A DNA stretch of 64,000 bases from Caulobacteraceae bacterium (GCA_003164925.1 PLRV01000010.1:62001-126000); one strand, 5' to 3'; counted from the first letter of the stretch, positions 42,476-51,932 are shown. Notes: generated by a model not told the origin, from the letters alone. A program made the numbers and translations.

Positions 42476-43960
42476 ATGACCAAAATGTTCCCGCCGATTA
42501 TGAGTCGCGGCATCGACTCTCCGTCCCGGTTTGAGGGCGAAGTTTTCGACCTTGAGGTCCTTGAGGGGGAAGTCCCGAAGTCGATAGACGGGCTTTTCGT
42601 CCAGGCGGTGCCGGATCAGCAGTTCCCGCCCGAGGACACCTATATTTCGCCCATGGACGCCAGCGCCCATGGCGACGGCATGGTGCGCGCCCTGCGTTTC
42701 CGAGAGGGGCACGTCGATTTCCGATCGCGTTACGTGCGCACTGAACGCTTTGTGCTGGAGCGGGCGGCCCGCCGCTCGCTGTTTCCGCATTATCGCAATC
42801 CTTTTCGCGACGATCCGAGCGTAGCGGGCCGGGACCGCACCACCGCCAACACGGCTGTGTATATGCATGCGGGAATGCTGCTGGCCTCAAAAGAGGACGG
42901 GCCCGCCTATGCGCTCGACCCGGTGACGCTGGAAACCGCCGGCCCTTGGCGGGCAGGGGGCGCGATCGATAGCAACACCTGGACGGCTCATCCCAAGTTC
43001 GACCCGAAGTCCGGAGAGATGATCGGTTTCGGCTACGCGGCCAAAGGCGAGTGCACTCGCGACCTGGCCTACTACGTCGTCGACCGCGAAGGCCGGGTGA
43101 CGCATAGCGCCTGGATGGAGGCGCCGGTCGGGGCGATGATTCACGACTGCGCGGCGACGGAACACTACACGATCTTTCCCATCATGCCCTACTCGAGCGA
43201 TGTGGAGCGCCTGAAGCGCGGCGGCGAGCATTTTCAGTACGAGCCGGAGATGGATCAGATCTTCGGCGTGATCCCGCGCCACGGCGCCGCCGATCAGGTG
43301 AAGTGGTTCCGCGCGCGGCCAGCCTTCACCGGACACACGGTCAACGCCTTCGAGAAGGACGGAAAGATCTGCTTCGACTTTGTCGAAGGGGACGGCAATG
43401 CCTTCGGCCCCATGTTCCCGGACAAGGACGGCCGCGCGGCCGAGCCCGGCAGCGTGCGGGTGAATTTGGTTCGCTACGAGATCGACTACAATGCGGATGA
43501 TCTTCGCCTGGACCAATCCTGCCGGACGGTCCTCGCGGACGGCCATTTTGGCGAGGGTCCGCACATCGATGAACGGTACGCCATGCGCGAGCACCGCTTC
43601 GTCTGGATGCCGGGCCTGGACCGCGCGCGCCTGGCCACCGACGAACAGGGACGGCCCATGCCGGTGATGTTCAATACCCTGCATCGATACGACGTGCAGA
43701 CTGGGGAATCGGATGAATGGTTCGCCGGTCCAGAGTGCACCTTGCAGGATCCGGTTTTCCTGCCGCGGTCACAGGACGCGCCGGAAGGCGAGGGCTATCT
43801 CGTCTGCATCGTGAATCGGGTGCCGACACGCACGAGTGAAATCGTGGTGCTTGACTCCATGGATCTGGCCAAGGGCCCGCTGGCGCGCATTCGCGTGCCC
43901 GTCACCTTGAGGAGCGGCATCCACGCCGCCTGGATTCCCGGTTCGCGACTGCTTGATTGA
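42476..43960 (+). CDS. Carotenoid/lignostilbene-type cleavage oxygenase
   Basis: The 494-residue enzyme belongs to the carotenoid cleavage oxygenase family, a seven-bladed propeller with Fe(II). The four iron His are visible: His172 (TWTAHPKFDP), His223 (GAMIHDC), His287 (FTGHTVN) and His483 (SGIHAAW) near the C-terminus. Family members cleave an alkene double bond with O2 in carotenoids, apocarotenoids or stilbenes such as lignostilbene. No signal peptide is present. It lies divergent from GntR regulator 3 and is followed 33 bp later by an uncharacterised NTF2-like protein and a hydrolase. The substrate is not predictable. Confidence 0.92.
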   Translation: MTKMFPPIMSRGIDSPSRFEGEVFDLEVLEGEVPKSIDGLFVQAVPDQQFPPEDTYISPMDASAHGDGMVRALRFREGHVDFRSRYVRTERFVLERAARRSLFPHYRNPFRDDPSVAGRDRTTANTAVYMHAGMLLASKEDGPAYALDPVTLETAGPWRAGGAIDSNTWTAHPKFDPKSGEMIGFGYAAKGECTRDLAYYVVDREGRVTHSAWMEAPVGAMIHDCAATEHYTIFPIMPYSSDVERLKRGGEHFQYEPEMDQIFGVIPRHGAADQVKWFRARPAFTGHTVNAFEKDGKICFDFVEGDGNAFGPMFPDKDGRAAEPGSVRVNLVRYEIDYNADDLRLDQSCRTVLADGHFGEGPHIDERYAMREHRFVWMPGLDRARLATDEQGRPMPVMFNTLHRYDVQTGESDEWFAGPECTLQDPVFLPRSQDAPEGEGYLVCIVNRVPTRTSEIVVLDSMDLAKGPLARIRVPVTLRSGIHAAWIPGSRLLD

Positions 43961-43993
43961 GCTTGCCCGGTCCTGAGCCGTGAGACGAATGCA

Positions 43994-44815
43994 ATGATCC
44001 TGTCTGGCTTCCCCGGTGCAGAAAGCACGGCCATGCGCCGCGTCGCCGACCGCTATCTGGAAAGCGTGCTGCGGCGCGATCCGGCTTACGCGCCAAAGGC
44101 GCCCACGGCGCGCGTCTCCTTCAACGCAGTGCTCGTGCCGACAGACGCCCTTCCTGAGGTGGTCGACTTCCCGGCCTTGCAGATATTCATGGACCCGGAG
44201 CAAGGCGGCGTCGTCATTCTGGGGGTGGCGAAGGGAGCGGACGGCCCGCGTCCCTACGGGGTTCGCCTCAAGCTCCAGGACGATCGGATCAGCGAGGTGG
44301 AGACTCTGCTCAGTAGCGTGACCAAGGGTCACTTCGCCGATGTGGATCAGCTGTTCCGGCCCGACGTGCTCTACGACGCGCCTGTGCCACCCGTCCGCGC
44401 GGTCGACCGGGATCGGCTCAAGGCGATCGCCGATTCCTATTGGACGGGTTTGCAGGAGAGCGACGGCAGCATTCCCCCCTTCGCCTATCGCTGCGAGCGG
44501 TTCGATAACGGCAAGAAAATCACAAATAATCTCAGTATCTTGCTCTCGCCCGAGGCAGCGGTGCTGACCTGCGCCAGCAGCCTCACGGCGACGCGGCCCG
44601 CCCGCCCGTCGCCGCGAAGCCGTCGCTTCCCCGTGCTCGATGTGGGATTGGGGGTCGCGGCCAGCCTGGTGTTGGTCGACTTTGGTCCCAACGCCCTCGG
44701 GTTTCCACCGATGACCCATTACATGATGGCGCTTTTCAAGGTGGTGGACGGCGAGATTCGCTGCATCGACGAGATCAGCGAGAAGCTGCCCTTCGGAACG
44801 TCGTGCCCTTGGTGA
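43994..44815 (+). CDS. Uncharacterised NTF2-like protein, paralog of 51932
   Basis: The 273-residue protein has no signal peptide. It shares with the protein at 51932 a C-terminal half of about 150 residues. Shared motifs are VDRDRLKAIADSYW, IPPFAYRCERFDNG, TNNLSILLSP and RRFPVLDVGLGVAASLVL. Arg, Cys, Asn and Asp in YRCxxxDNG are kept in both. The family resembles DUF8021-type proteins, which I cannot verify. It lies 33 bp behind the oxygenase. Both paralogs sit next to an oxygenase or oxidoreductase, so a role in the same pathway is likely. Function unknown. Confidence 0.75.
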   Translation: MILSGFPGAESTAMRRVADRYLESVLRRDPAYAPKAPTARVSFNAVLVPTDALPEVVDFPALQIFMDPEQGGVVILGVAKGADGPRPYGVRLKLQDDRISEVETLLSSVTKGHFADVDQLFRPDVLYDAPVPPVRAVDRDRLKAIADSYWTGLQESDGSIPPFAYRCERFDNGKKITNNLSILLSPEAAVLTCASSLTATRPARPSPRSRRFPVLDVGLGVAASLVLVDFGPNALGFPPMTHYMMALFKVVDGEIRCIDEISEKLPFGTSCPW

Positions 44816-44967
44816 GCAGGCTGACGCCGGATGTCGATTTGCGAGCGCCGGACCGCGCGACGAGAGCACCCAGCTTGAAAAATAACCCCACTCGTTTGCA
44901 CTGGCGTGGGACCGTTAGGTGACGCGGACGGGCGCCAGCCGCTCGGATAACTATAAGCAGCTGACAA

Positions 44968-45897
44968 GTGATGCCCATGCGCACAGACCTGTTCACGCCA
45001 GAGGCCGTTCCAGCCGAAGTCGCAGCCTTCAACGCGGCTATGGCCGAGCGACTGGGGAATCTCCCCAGCGTCTGGGACATTGGGCTCGAACAGGCGCGCA
45101 GCGGCGGCTTCATGCCCAAGCCGCCGCCTTCACCGCGCGCCTACGATGTGGCCATCGGCGACAATGTATCATTGCACGTCGTGCCAAGCCCCCGGCCCAG
45201 AGGCGTCCTGCTGCACATTCATGGCGGCGGTTTCATGCTTGGCAGCGCCGCTGGCCAGGACAATATGCTGGAGCGTATCGCCGACGCCGTGGGGGTGACG
45301 TGCGCCAGTGTCGAATATCGACTGGCGCCGGAAAATCCCTATCCGGCTGCGTGGGACGATTGCGAGGCCGCGGCTCTGTGGCTCCTTGAGCACGCTGGGG
45401 ACCGTTTCGGCGCGGAGCCCCTATTGATCGCGGGGGAATCGGCCGGCGCTCTGCTGGCCGTGGCGACCCTGCAGCGGCTGCGCGAGCGTAGGCTTCTCGC
45501 GCGGTTTCGTGGCGCCGCGCTTAGCTTTGGCGTCTATGATTCCTTGATGACGCCGAGTCAGGCCTTGGCGCGGACGGGCGTGTTGAAGGCGAAAGACATC
45601 GCGAGAATTGTCGAGGCTTACGCCCCGCAGGCCGACCAACGCCGCGACCCCGAGCTCTCGCCATTGTATTCCTATCTGAAAGGCCTGCCGCCCGCGCTTT
45701 TCACGGTGGGAACGCTTGACGCCATGTTGGACGACTCACTGTTCATGTATTGCCGTTGGCTGGCGGCCGGTAATAAGGCAGACGTTGCTCTATATCCGGG
45801 CGCGGACCACGGCTTTATCGAAACACCCCATCCCTCCGCGCGTGAGGCCAATTCCCGTATTGATGTCTTTCTGTCGCAATGCCTGGAAAACGCATGA
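44968..45897 (+). CDS. Alpha/beta hydrolase, HSL family
   Basis: The 309-residue esterase shows the oxyanion motif HIHGGGFMLGS (85-91), nucleophile Ser158 in GESAG and a likely Asp in TLDAMLDD with His in GADHGF. It belongs to the hormone-sensitive-lipase group that splits esters of medium chain or aryl type. No signal peptide is present. A second Met at 44971 or 44977 may be the start. The stop overlaps the MFS gene (GCATGA), so they are coupled. Within the cluster it would free a carboxylic acid or alcohol after oxygenation. Confidence 0.9.
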   Translation: MMPMRTDLFTPEAVPAEVAAFNAAMAERLGNLPSVWDIGLEQARSGGFMPKPPPSPRAYDVAIGDNVSLHVVPSPRPRGVLLHIHGGGFMLGSAAGQDNMLERIADAVGVTCASVEYRLAPENPYPAAWDDCEAAALWLLEHAGDRFGAEPLLIAGESAGALLAVATLQRLRERRLLARFRGAALSFGVYDSLMTPSQALARTGVLKAKDIARIVEAYAPQADQRRDPELSPLYSYLKGLPPALFTVGTLDAMLDDSLFMYCRWLAAGNKADVALYPGADHGFIETPHPSAREANSRIDVFLSQCLENA

Positions 45898-47141
45898 GCT
45901 CCCCCGCGATTTCCGCTAGGCGGCCGTTGTTTTCGCCGGCCATTGTCTCGGCCGTTGGGTCCGCGATCTGCCTCGCGCTGGGCCTCATTTCACTCTTCAT
46001 GGGCACCTTCCCCGTGTTCCTGAGTCCGGTGTCCACCGAATTCCATTGGGGCCTGTCCATTTTTCCGCAGGCCCCGATGATTGTGGGGATTTGCGGCGCC
46101 GTCGCCGGCCCCTTCATCGGCCGGCTGATCGACAGGAAGGGCGTGCGCGCCATTTTGCCCATCGGGCTGGCGCTTTGGTCCTTCGGCCTTTTCTCCCTCT
46201 CGCTCATGGATGGTTCGCTGCTAGGGCTGTATCTGGTCGGCGCCATCATTGGGATTGGCGGCACCATTGCCGGCCCGATCGCTTTCGCGAAGGTTGTGAA
46301 TGGATGGTTCGACCGGAACCGCGGCCTCGCGCTCGGTCTGGTGATGAGCGGCGTTCCTGCGGTGGCGACGGCCGTCGCGGTTATGGTGTCGCAAGGGCTG
46401 ATCGATCTGCACGGTTGGCGCGTGACTTACCGCATTCTCGCGGTTGTGGCGGCCGTCGTGGCCATTCCAGCTTGCCTCCTGCTGGTCAGGGAAGCGCCGT
46501 CGCACGATGCGCCTGGCGCGCCTCGGGCGGATATAAGCGGACTGACGGCCGGGGAAGCTTTCCGGTCCCGCGATTTTCTCGTGACCATCGGCGTCAGCTG
46601 CCTCGCGGTCGGCGCATTGATGGGTGTGAGCAATCATTTTATCGCATGGATGGCGGAGCGCGGCGTCAACAAGCAATCGGCGACGCTTGCGCTTTCACTC
46701 TATTCGCTGGCGGGGCCCTTGGGGCCGCTGGTCGGCGGCATCCTGGTGGACCGGATCGTGAGTCCAAAGGTCGTGGCCGGCTTTTTCGCGCTGGCGCCGA
46801 TCGGCATGGCGCTTCTTCTGTTCGGCGGGAGCTTCGGCATGTCGGCGGGCATAGTGTTGCTCGGCCTGGCGTTCAGCAGCGTCTCCGGCTTTATGCCCTA
46901 TCTGGTCAGCCGCTATTTTGGCATGAAGGCGGCCTCGGAAATTCTCGCCGTCGCCTTTGCGGCCATGACGGTGGGAATGGGAGTCGGTCCTGTCCTGATA
47001 GGCTTTGGCCATGACCTTAGCGGCGGTTACGGCCGTCCGATGGCCATCGCCGAGGGATGCATGGTGCTCGCTTTCGCCGCCGCGCTATTTTTTCAGCCGT
47101 ACCGGTTCGGGGCTCGTCGCCCCCTCGAAAAGGCCGGATAA
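45879..47141 (+). CDS. MFS transporter 2 (monocarboxylate-transporter-like)
   Basis: The 420-residue protein has 12 predicted helices. The first helices (ICLALGLISLFMGTFPVFLS) and the loop (GRLIDRKGVRAILPIGLALW) closely follow the MFS protein at 38057, so they are paralogs. The start could be ATG 45894, which overlaps the hydrolase stop (GCATGA). It ends 48 bp before GntR regulator 4. It probably moves the acid substrate or product of the island. Confidence 0.88.
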   Translation: MPGKRMSSPAISARRPLFSPAIVSAVGSAICLALGLISLFMGTFPVFLSPVSTEFHWGLSIFPQAPMIVGICGAVAGPFIGRLIDRKGVRAILPIGLALWSFGLFSLSLMDGSLLGLYLVGAIIGIGGTIAGPIAFAKVVNGWFDRNRGLALGLVMSGVPAVATAVAVMVSQGLIDLHGWRVTYRILAVVAAVVAIPACLLLVREAPSHDAPGAPRADISGLTAGEAFRSRDFLVTIGVSCLAVGALMGVSNHFIAWMAERGVNKQSATLALSLYSLAGPLGPLVGGILVDRIVSPKVVAGFFALAPIGMALLLFGGSFGMSAGIVLLGLAFSSVSGFMPYLVSRYFGMKAASEILAVAFAAMTVGMGVGPVLIGFGHDLSGGYGRPMAIAEGCMVLAFAAALFFQPYRFGARRPLEKAG

Positions 47142-47164
47142 AAACGACATCTATTGTCAAAATG

Positions 47165-47182
47165 AGATTGCCAATGCAATCT
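47165..47182. promoter_or_regulatory. Palindrome upstream of GntR regulator 4
   Basis: A perfect 7-bp inverted repeat, AGATTGC, CAAT, GCAATCT, ends 7 bp before the regulator start. The nearby ATTGTCAAA at 47154 recurs in reverse in the spacer of the 48484-48527 repeat. A role as autoregulatory operator is inferred. Confidence 0.5.
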
Positions 47183-47189
47183 TCTGGGC

Positions 47190-48485
47190 ATGAAGAGAGA
47201 TGCTTGCCTTCCGGAACGCACCTCATACATGCTCGCGCCAGCGCGGGTGGCCAATGACGACAGCATCCTTGGCGATGTCATTGGCGAACGAAGGGGCGGA
47301 ACAGAAAAGGGAGCCTGCCGAGTCGCCAGGCGTATTGAGGAGAGTCTGATCGCGAGCGGATGGCCTCGCGGAACCTCTTGCGGTTCCGAGCAGGCGCTTG
47401 CGGAAAGTTTTGGGATTGGGCGGGCGGTGATCCGCGAGGTGGTGCGCATCCTCGAAGTGCGAGGCACGGCGCGAATGGTCCGCGGTCCGCGCGGGGGACT
47501 TCGAGTCCTCGAGGTCGATCCCGACCATACTGCGGACTCTCTCGTCAGATTTGCTCTTTTCTTTGGCGTTACGGAAGCTCAACTCGGCGAGGCCGAGAAG
47601 GCGCTTAGATGCGTTCGCCAGGATCTGGGCGCGCGCAAGCCGCCGCAGACTGGTCAGGTCGATGACCAGTACACGGCCGTGCTGGAGTTTTTTGACGGCG
47701 TCGTCTGCTCGTTGGAGCGAATGATACGGAGTTCCGACGGAAGTGCGGCGTTTTCGTCTGTACTGCTAATTCCGGAGAATCTTCGACGTTCGTGCGCAGG
47801 AAAGATCGCGGAACGTATGCTGCTTGAGTGCACGGCTGAGCAGTGGGCGCGTGGGCATCGCCTCGGGTCGGAAGAAGACCTTTGCTTCCGCTACGGCGTT
47901 CATCGTGACGCGTTCCGCCAAGCCGTGCGTATTCTCGAAAGCGCTGGCGCAGCCGAAACCTTCTGCGGACGTGGCCACGGCCTGGTGAGCCAGGCGCCAC
48001 GGACGGGAAGCGTGGCGCGCCTCGTTTCCTGCCTATTCGCGAGTAGCGGCGTGGATCCGCAGGCGGTCATGCATGTGTTCCAGCAGTTGAACGTCGAAAT
48101 CGTTTCACTGGCCGCGATCAAGGCTTCGCCAGGCAATTGCGAAGAGGTGGCCCAAGCGCTGGGCAAGCTGGAGGAGGCGCTCGATGGGCGGGATCCCAGC
48201 GGCGTCCTCCCGCGGGTCTTTGAGGTGGAGGAGGCGATCGTGTCGGTCGCTGCAAACCCCATCCTGCAGCTTTTTGTGCAGAGTTTGCGCGGCTATCCGT
48301 CGGCCCAGATACCACGGAATGTAGCTCTTCTCGACGCCATGAACCGCCAATTCCTCAAGTTGAGTCGCCCAATCCTTGATGCGTTTCGCGCCAATAGCGT
48401 CCAGGCTGCCTCCTGCGCGCAAAAGGCGCGCGCCAGGGGCTTGGCGTGTCTGAGCGACGCCTTCCCCGACTCGACCGCCGGATAA
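47190..48485 (+). CDS. Double-winged-helix GntR-type regulator 4
   Basis: The 431-residue protein repeats the double-GntR architecture. The first winged helix is at about 45-115 (CGSEQALAESFGIGRAVIRE, LEVRGTARMVRGPRGGLRVL). The second is at about 205-275 (RLGSEEDLCFRYGVHRDAFR, FCGRGHGLVSQAPR). Helical segments follow. It starts 48 bp after the MFS gene. Downstream an 11-bp perfect palindrome separates it from the LLM gene, so that operon is a probable target. Ligand unknown. Confidence 0.85.
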   Translation: MKRDACLPERTSYMLAPARVANDDSILGDVIGERRGGTEKGACRVARRIEESLIASGWPRGTSCGSEQALAESFGIGRAVIREVVRILEVRGTARMVRGPRGGLRVLEVDPDHTADSLVRFALFFGVTEAQLGEAEKALRCVRQDLGARKPPQTGQVDDQYTAVLEFFDGVVCSLERMIRSSDGSAAFSSVLLIPENLRRSCAGKIAERMLLECTAEQWARGHRLGSEEDLCFRYGVHRDAFRQAVRILESAGAAETFCGRGHGLVSQAPRTGSVARLVSCLFASSGVDPQAVMHVFQQLNVEIVSLAAIKASPGNCEEVAQALGKLEEALDGRDPSGVLPRVFEVEEAIVSVAANPILQLFVQSLRGYPSAQIPRNVALLDAMNRQFLKLSRPILDAFRANSVQAASCAQKARARGLACLSDAFPDSTAG

Positions 48486-48527
48486 TAAGGCATTGATTAT
48501 CATAATTTGACAATATAATGCCTTATT
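48484..48527. promoter_or_regulatory. 11-bp inverted repeat before the LLM operon
   Basis: AATAAGGCATT and AATGCCTTATT are perfect arms with 22 bp between. The spacer contains ATTATCATAAT and ATTGTCAAA in reverse, the latter also near 47154. It starts at the regulator stop and ends 46 bp before the LLM gene. It is probably the operator of the catabolic operon. Confidence 0.65.
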
Positions 48528-48572
48528 GGCAGCGCCATAGAGTCGCGCGCGAGCCAACTCAGGAGCACAGAG

Positions 48573-49682
48573 ATGCACGTAGGCTATGCCACTGGCTTCC
48601 AACATCAGAGCGGGCCCAGCCTGAATGACACCCAGTTCTTGAAGCAGGATCTGGACATGGCGCTCCAAGCCGAAGATCTCGGCTTCGATTCAATCTGGGT
48701 CACGGAACATCATTTCACGGACTATTCCATCTCTCCCTCGCCGCTTCAGACGCTGGCCTATCTGGCGGGGAAGACCAAGCGCGTAAAACTGGGAACCCAA
48801 GTCGTTGTGCTTCCGTGGAACGACCCGGTGCGCGTCGCGGAGCAGGCCCTCTGGCTCGACAACATCACCGAGGGGCGGCTGCTTCTCGGTTTCGGCCGCG
48901 GCCTGGGCAAAATGGAATATGAGGGCATGCGCGTCGACATCAATCAGACGAGACAGCTCTACCGCGAATACGCAGACCTGATCATCGGTGCGCTGGAAAC
49001 CGGCGTGATCGAAGGGGGCGTGCTCACAAAGCAGCCGCGCCGCGAACTGCGCCCGCGTCCTTACAAGAGTTTCGACGGGCGTATCTTCGGCTCCGCCGGG
49101 TCGCCGGAATCGGTGCGGACCGTGGCGGAACTAGGGCTCGGCATTTTGATCATCAATCCTGAGCCGCGCCCCAGCCTGGGCGTCGACTTCGACACCTATA
49201 ACAAGGTGTGGAGCGAAACCCACGGCGCCGATCGGGCGTCGCCGTCGCCGCTCCTTTCGGGCACCATCTTCGTGGACGAGAGCAGCGATCGCGCCAAGGA
49301 AATGTCCTGCAAGTACCACCGGGTGAACTTCCGGGCCGCGGTGAAAAACTACGGCATGGCCGAAGAGGACTTCGGCACGTCGAAAGGCAATGAGTTTTAC
49401 AAGAACATGAAGATCGCGCCCGACAAGATCGACGAGATGGCCGACAAGATGGGCACCGTGATGCCCGCCGGCAATCCCACGGAAATCCTCGAAATCCTGG
49501 AAAGGGTAAACAAGGAAGCCAATCTCCAGGGCTTCTTCCCGCACTTTCACTTTGGCGGCATGCCGCGCGAAGAGGCGGACCGGAACATGCGCCTCTTCGC
49601 CGACAAATGTCTCGCCGAGGTCAAGAGCTGGCCTTGCGAAAACACCCTCGACGGCGGGCCCAACAAGTTACAGGCCGCCTGA
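48573..49682 (+). CDS. LLM-class flavin-dependent oxidoreductase
   Basis: The 369-residue TIM-barrel flavoprotein is of the bacterial-luciferase-like (LLM) family. Matching stretches are QAEDLGFDSIWVTEHHFTDY, KTKRVKLGTQVVVLPWNDPV, RVAEQALWLDNITEGRLLLG and ESVRTVAELGLGILI. Such enzymes use FMNH2 with O2 to oxygenate a substrate. AGGAG lies 9 bp before the start. It begins a long run of genes on the + strand (SDR, acyl-CoA-dehydrogenase-fold enzyme, NTF2-like protein). Without a partner flavin reductase in the window, reductant supply is open. Confidence 0.93.
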   Translation: MHVGYATGFQHQSGPSLNDTQFLKQDLDMALQAEDLGFDSIWVTEHHFTDYSISPSPLQTLAYLAGKTKRVKLGTQVVVLPWNDPVRVAEQALWLDNITEGRLLLGFGRGLGKMEYEGMRVDINQTRQLYREYADLIIGALETGVIEGGVLTKQPRRELRPRPYKSFDGRIFGSAGSPESVRTVAELGLGILIINPEPRPSLGVDFDTYNKVWSETHGADRASPSPLLSGTIFVDESSDRAKEMSCKYHRVNFRAAVKNYGMAEEDFGTSKGNEFYKNMKIAPDKIDEMADKMGTVMPAGNPTEILEILERVNKEANLQGFFPHFHFGGMPREEADRNMRLFADKCLAEVKSWPCENTLDGGPNKLQAA

Positions 49683-49763
49683 TCCGCCGGCACGCGGCGG
49701 CCACATCGCCTACTGGCCGCCGCGCGCCGCTCATTTCAAGGCATGGCGGAGGGAGGATAATCG

Positions 49764-50669
49764 ATGCGCAATTTATCGGGGAAGGTGGCTTTCGTCACCG
49801 GCGGCGCCAGCGGCATTGGCTTTGGGATCGTCGAGGCCCTGATCGACAGGGGCGTCAAGGTGGTGATCGCCGATTTGCGTGAAGATCACCTCAGCGAGGC
49901 GCGCGCGCGTCTGGGCGACCACGAGGGCGTCATGACCATGGCGGTCGACGTCATTGATCGCACTCAGATGGCCGATGCCGCCAAGCGGACGCTCGAGGCA
50001 TTTGGACGCTGCGATATTCTGGTCAACAACGCCGGGGTCGGCGTCAACCCGTCCGTCGACACCACGACCTACGAAGATTGGGATTGGGTGCTCTCGGTCA
50101 ATCTGGGCGGCCCAATCAACGGTATCATGGCCTTCCTTCCCGCCATGCTTGGGCAAGGGGAGGGCCACATCGTCACCACGTCGTCCATGGCCGGCCTGCT
50201 GCCTACAGTGGACAACTACATCTACGCCGCCACAAAATATGGCGTACGGGGAATGAGCGACTCCTTGCGTCTGTCCCTGGCCTCCCGCGGGATCGGCGTA
50301 TCGGTGCTCTATCCTGGGCTGACCCAAAGTCGGATGCTGGCGTCTGGAGAGAACCGGCAGGCCCGCTTCCGGACAGAGACTTCCGCCACGGCGCCCTCAG
50401 GCGGGCCGGTCGAGCCGCCCAAGGACGCCGGGATGGATCCGCGCGAGGTTGGCGAGATGGTGGTCGAAGGGATTATTCAAAACCGCGGCTACATCATCTC
50501 GCACTCGGAATTCCGCGACGAGCTGACCGAACATTTCAACGAGATTCTCGCGGCATGCCCGCCGCCGCAGGACATCGATCCCGGCCGGAAAATGCTCGAG
50601 AATGCACGACGCAGCCAGACCGCCGCAGCGATGCGGGCGGTCGAGGCGCTCACGGCCAGGGCCTCGTAA
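49764..50669 (+). CDS. SDR oxidoreductase 1
   Basis: The 301-residue classical SDR has the nucleotide site VTGGASGIGFG, the NNAG motif (ILVNNAGVGV), catalytic Ser in HIVTTSSMAG and YxxxK in IYAATKYG. The first acidic residue after strand 2 (VIADLRED) suggests NAD preference. A C-terminal tail of about 50 residues is longer than usual. GGAGG lies 9 bp upstream of the start. It would oxidise or reduce an alcohol/ketone intermediate; the pair with the following acyl-CoA-dehydrogenase-fold gene is separated by 6 bp. Confidence 0.93.
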   Translation: MRNLSGKVAFVTGGASGIGFGIVEALIDRGVKVVIADLREDHLSEARARLGDHEGVMTMAVDVIDRTQMADAAKRTLEAFGRCDILVNNAGVGVNPSVDTTTYEDWDWVLSVNLGGPINGIMAFLPAMLGQGEGHIVTTSSMAGLLPTVDNYIYAATKYGVRGMSDSLRLSLASRGIGVSVLYPGLTQSRMLASGENRQARFRTETSATAPSGGPVEPPKDAGMDPREVGEMVVEGIIQNRGYIISHSEFRDELTEHFNEILAACPPPQDIDPGRKMLENARRSQTAAAMRAVEALTARAS

Positions 50670-50675
50670 GCCCTC

Positions 50676-51932
50676 ATGGAAACAAGCATGGCGACAGAGT
50701 TGGCCGCGCGGCGTGACAGTGCAACGAATTCGGCGATCGCGCCGCCGGAGCCTGATCTGACTCCGGCGCAAATGATCGGACGCGCCGAGGCCATGCGGGA
50801 CATGCTGCGGGACCGGCAGGCAGCGGCGGAGGCGGCGGGGAACATCTCGGAAGAGACCAACCAGGCCCTCGTCGACGCTGGCTTCTACCGGGTGATCCAA
50901 CCGCGCGTCTTCGGCGGCTATGGTTTTGACTTGCCGACCTACGTCCGCCTCGTGACCGCCGTTGCGCGCGGCTGCCCGGAGACGGCCTGGGTGCTTTCGC
51001 TGGTGCTGGGCCACGTGCATCAGCTTGCGTCCTTCCCGCTGGCCGCCCAGCGCGAAGCCTATGGCGCGACCGGCGAGTTTCGCGCGCCTGAAGTCGCCGC
51101 GCCGCAGGGTAGCGGCGTCATCGTCCCCGGCGGCTACCGTGTCAGCGGAGCCTGGGACTATGCCTCGGGCTGCGCCCACGCCACTCATATCCTACTGGCG
51201 TTTACGGTGGAGGAGCCGGAGTCAGGCGCCACGACCCTGCGCATGGGCGTATTCGACCGGCGCGACTATGAGATCGTGCGCAACTGGGATGTGATCGGCA
51301 TGCAGGGCACTGGGTCGGATCGCGTCGTGATGACCAACGTGTTCGTGCCCACGCACCGCGCCAAACCCTATCCGCCGCGAGATCCGGTGCTGCCGGCCGA
51401 GGCCTATGCCGGCGCCCCGCTCTTTCACGGCCCGGCGCGGCCCTTCATCATACTGGAATCCGCCTCGGTCGTCGTCGGCGCGGTGGAAGGCGCGCTGGAT
51501 CTCTACGAGGAGAGCTTCCGCGTTCGCAAGGCGACCGGACCGACCGGCGCGCCTCGCGTCGAGCTTGCCGAATATCAGCTGAACTTTGGCCGGTGCCGCG
51601 CGCTGGTCGACACGGCCCGGGCGGCGCTGCTGCAGACCGCGGCCGACTATATGGAGGTCGCTCGACGGACCTGCGAGACGGGCGCGCCGTGCCCGGATGA
51701 CGACGCGCGTCGCCTGACGCTGGTTATTCTCCAGAGCATCCACCTGGCCAACGAAGCCGTAGACATCATTTTCCGTACAGCAGGTTCGTCCGCATCAAAG
51801 AAGGACGCCATGCTCGGCCGCTATTGGCGCAACGTCGGGGTGCTGCGTGGCCACCTCGCGCACCAGTCCGACAGCGCCGCGATCAACTATGGCCGAACCC
51901 ACTTCGGCCAAGCGCCGGTGGGGATCGCTTGA
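50676..51932 (+). CDS. Acyl-CoA-dehydrogenase-fold flavin monooxygenase 1
   Basis: The 418-residue protein has the acyl-CoA dehydrogenase fold of the HpaA/HsaA-like (class D) flavin monooxygenases. Visible are GFYRVIQPRVFGGYGFDL, YRVSGAWDYASGCAHATH and NWDVIGMQGTGSDRVVM. The catalytic Glu of true acyl-CoA dehydrogenases was not identified. The SGCxHA motif is shared with the gene at 55528 and with steroid/aromatic oxygenases of this group. A second Met at 50688 may be the start. The stop overlaps the next gene (TGATG). It would hydroxylate an aromatic or cyclic intermediate using reduced FMN from another reductase. Confidence 0.88.
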   Translation: METSMATELAARRDSATNSAIAPPEPDLTPAQMIGRAEAMRDMLRDRQAAAEAAGNISEETNQALVDAGFYRVIQPRVFGGYGFDLPTYVRLVTAVARGCPETAWVLSLVLGHVHQLASFPLAAQREAYGATGEFRAPEVAAPQGSGVIVPGGYRVSGAWDYASGCAHATHILLAFTVEEPESGATTLRMGVFDRRDYEIVRNWDVIGMQGTGSDRVVMTNVFVPTHRAKPYPPRDPVLPAEAYAGAPLFHGPARPFIILESASVVVGAVEGALDLYEESFRVRKATGPTGAPRVELAEYQLNFGRCRALVDTARAALLQTAADYMEVARRTCETGAPCPDDDARRLTLVILQSIHLANEAVDIIFRTAGSSASKKDAMLGRYWRNVGVLRGHLAHQSDSAAINYGRTHFGQAPVGIA

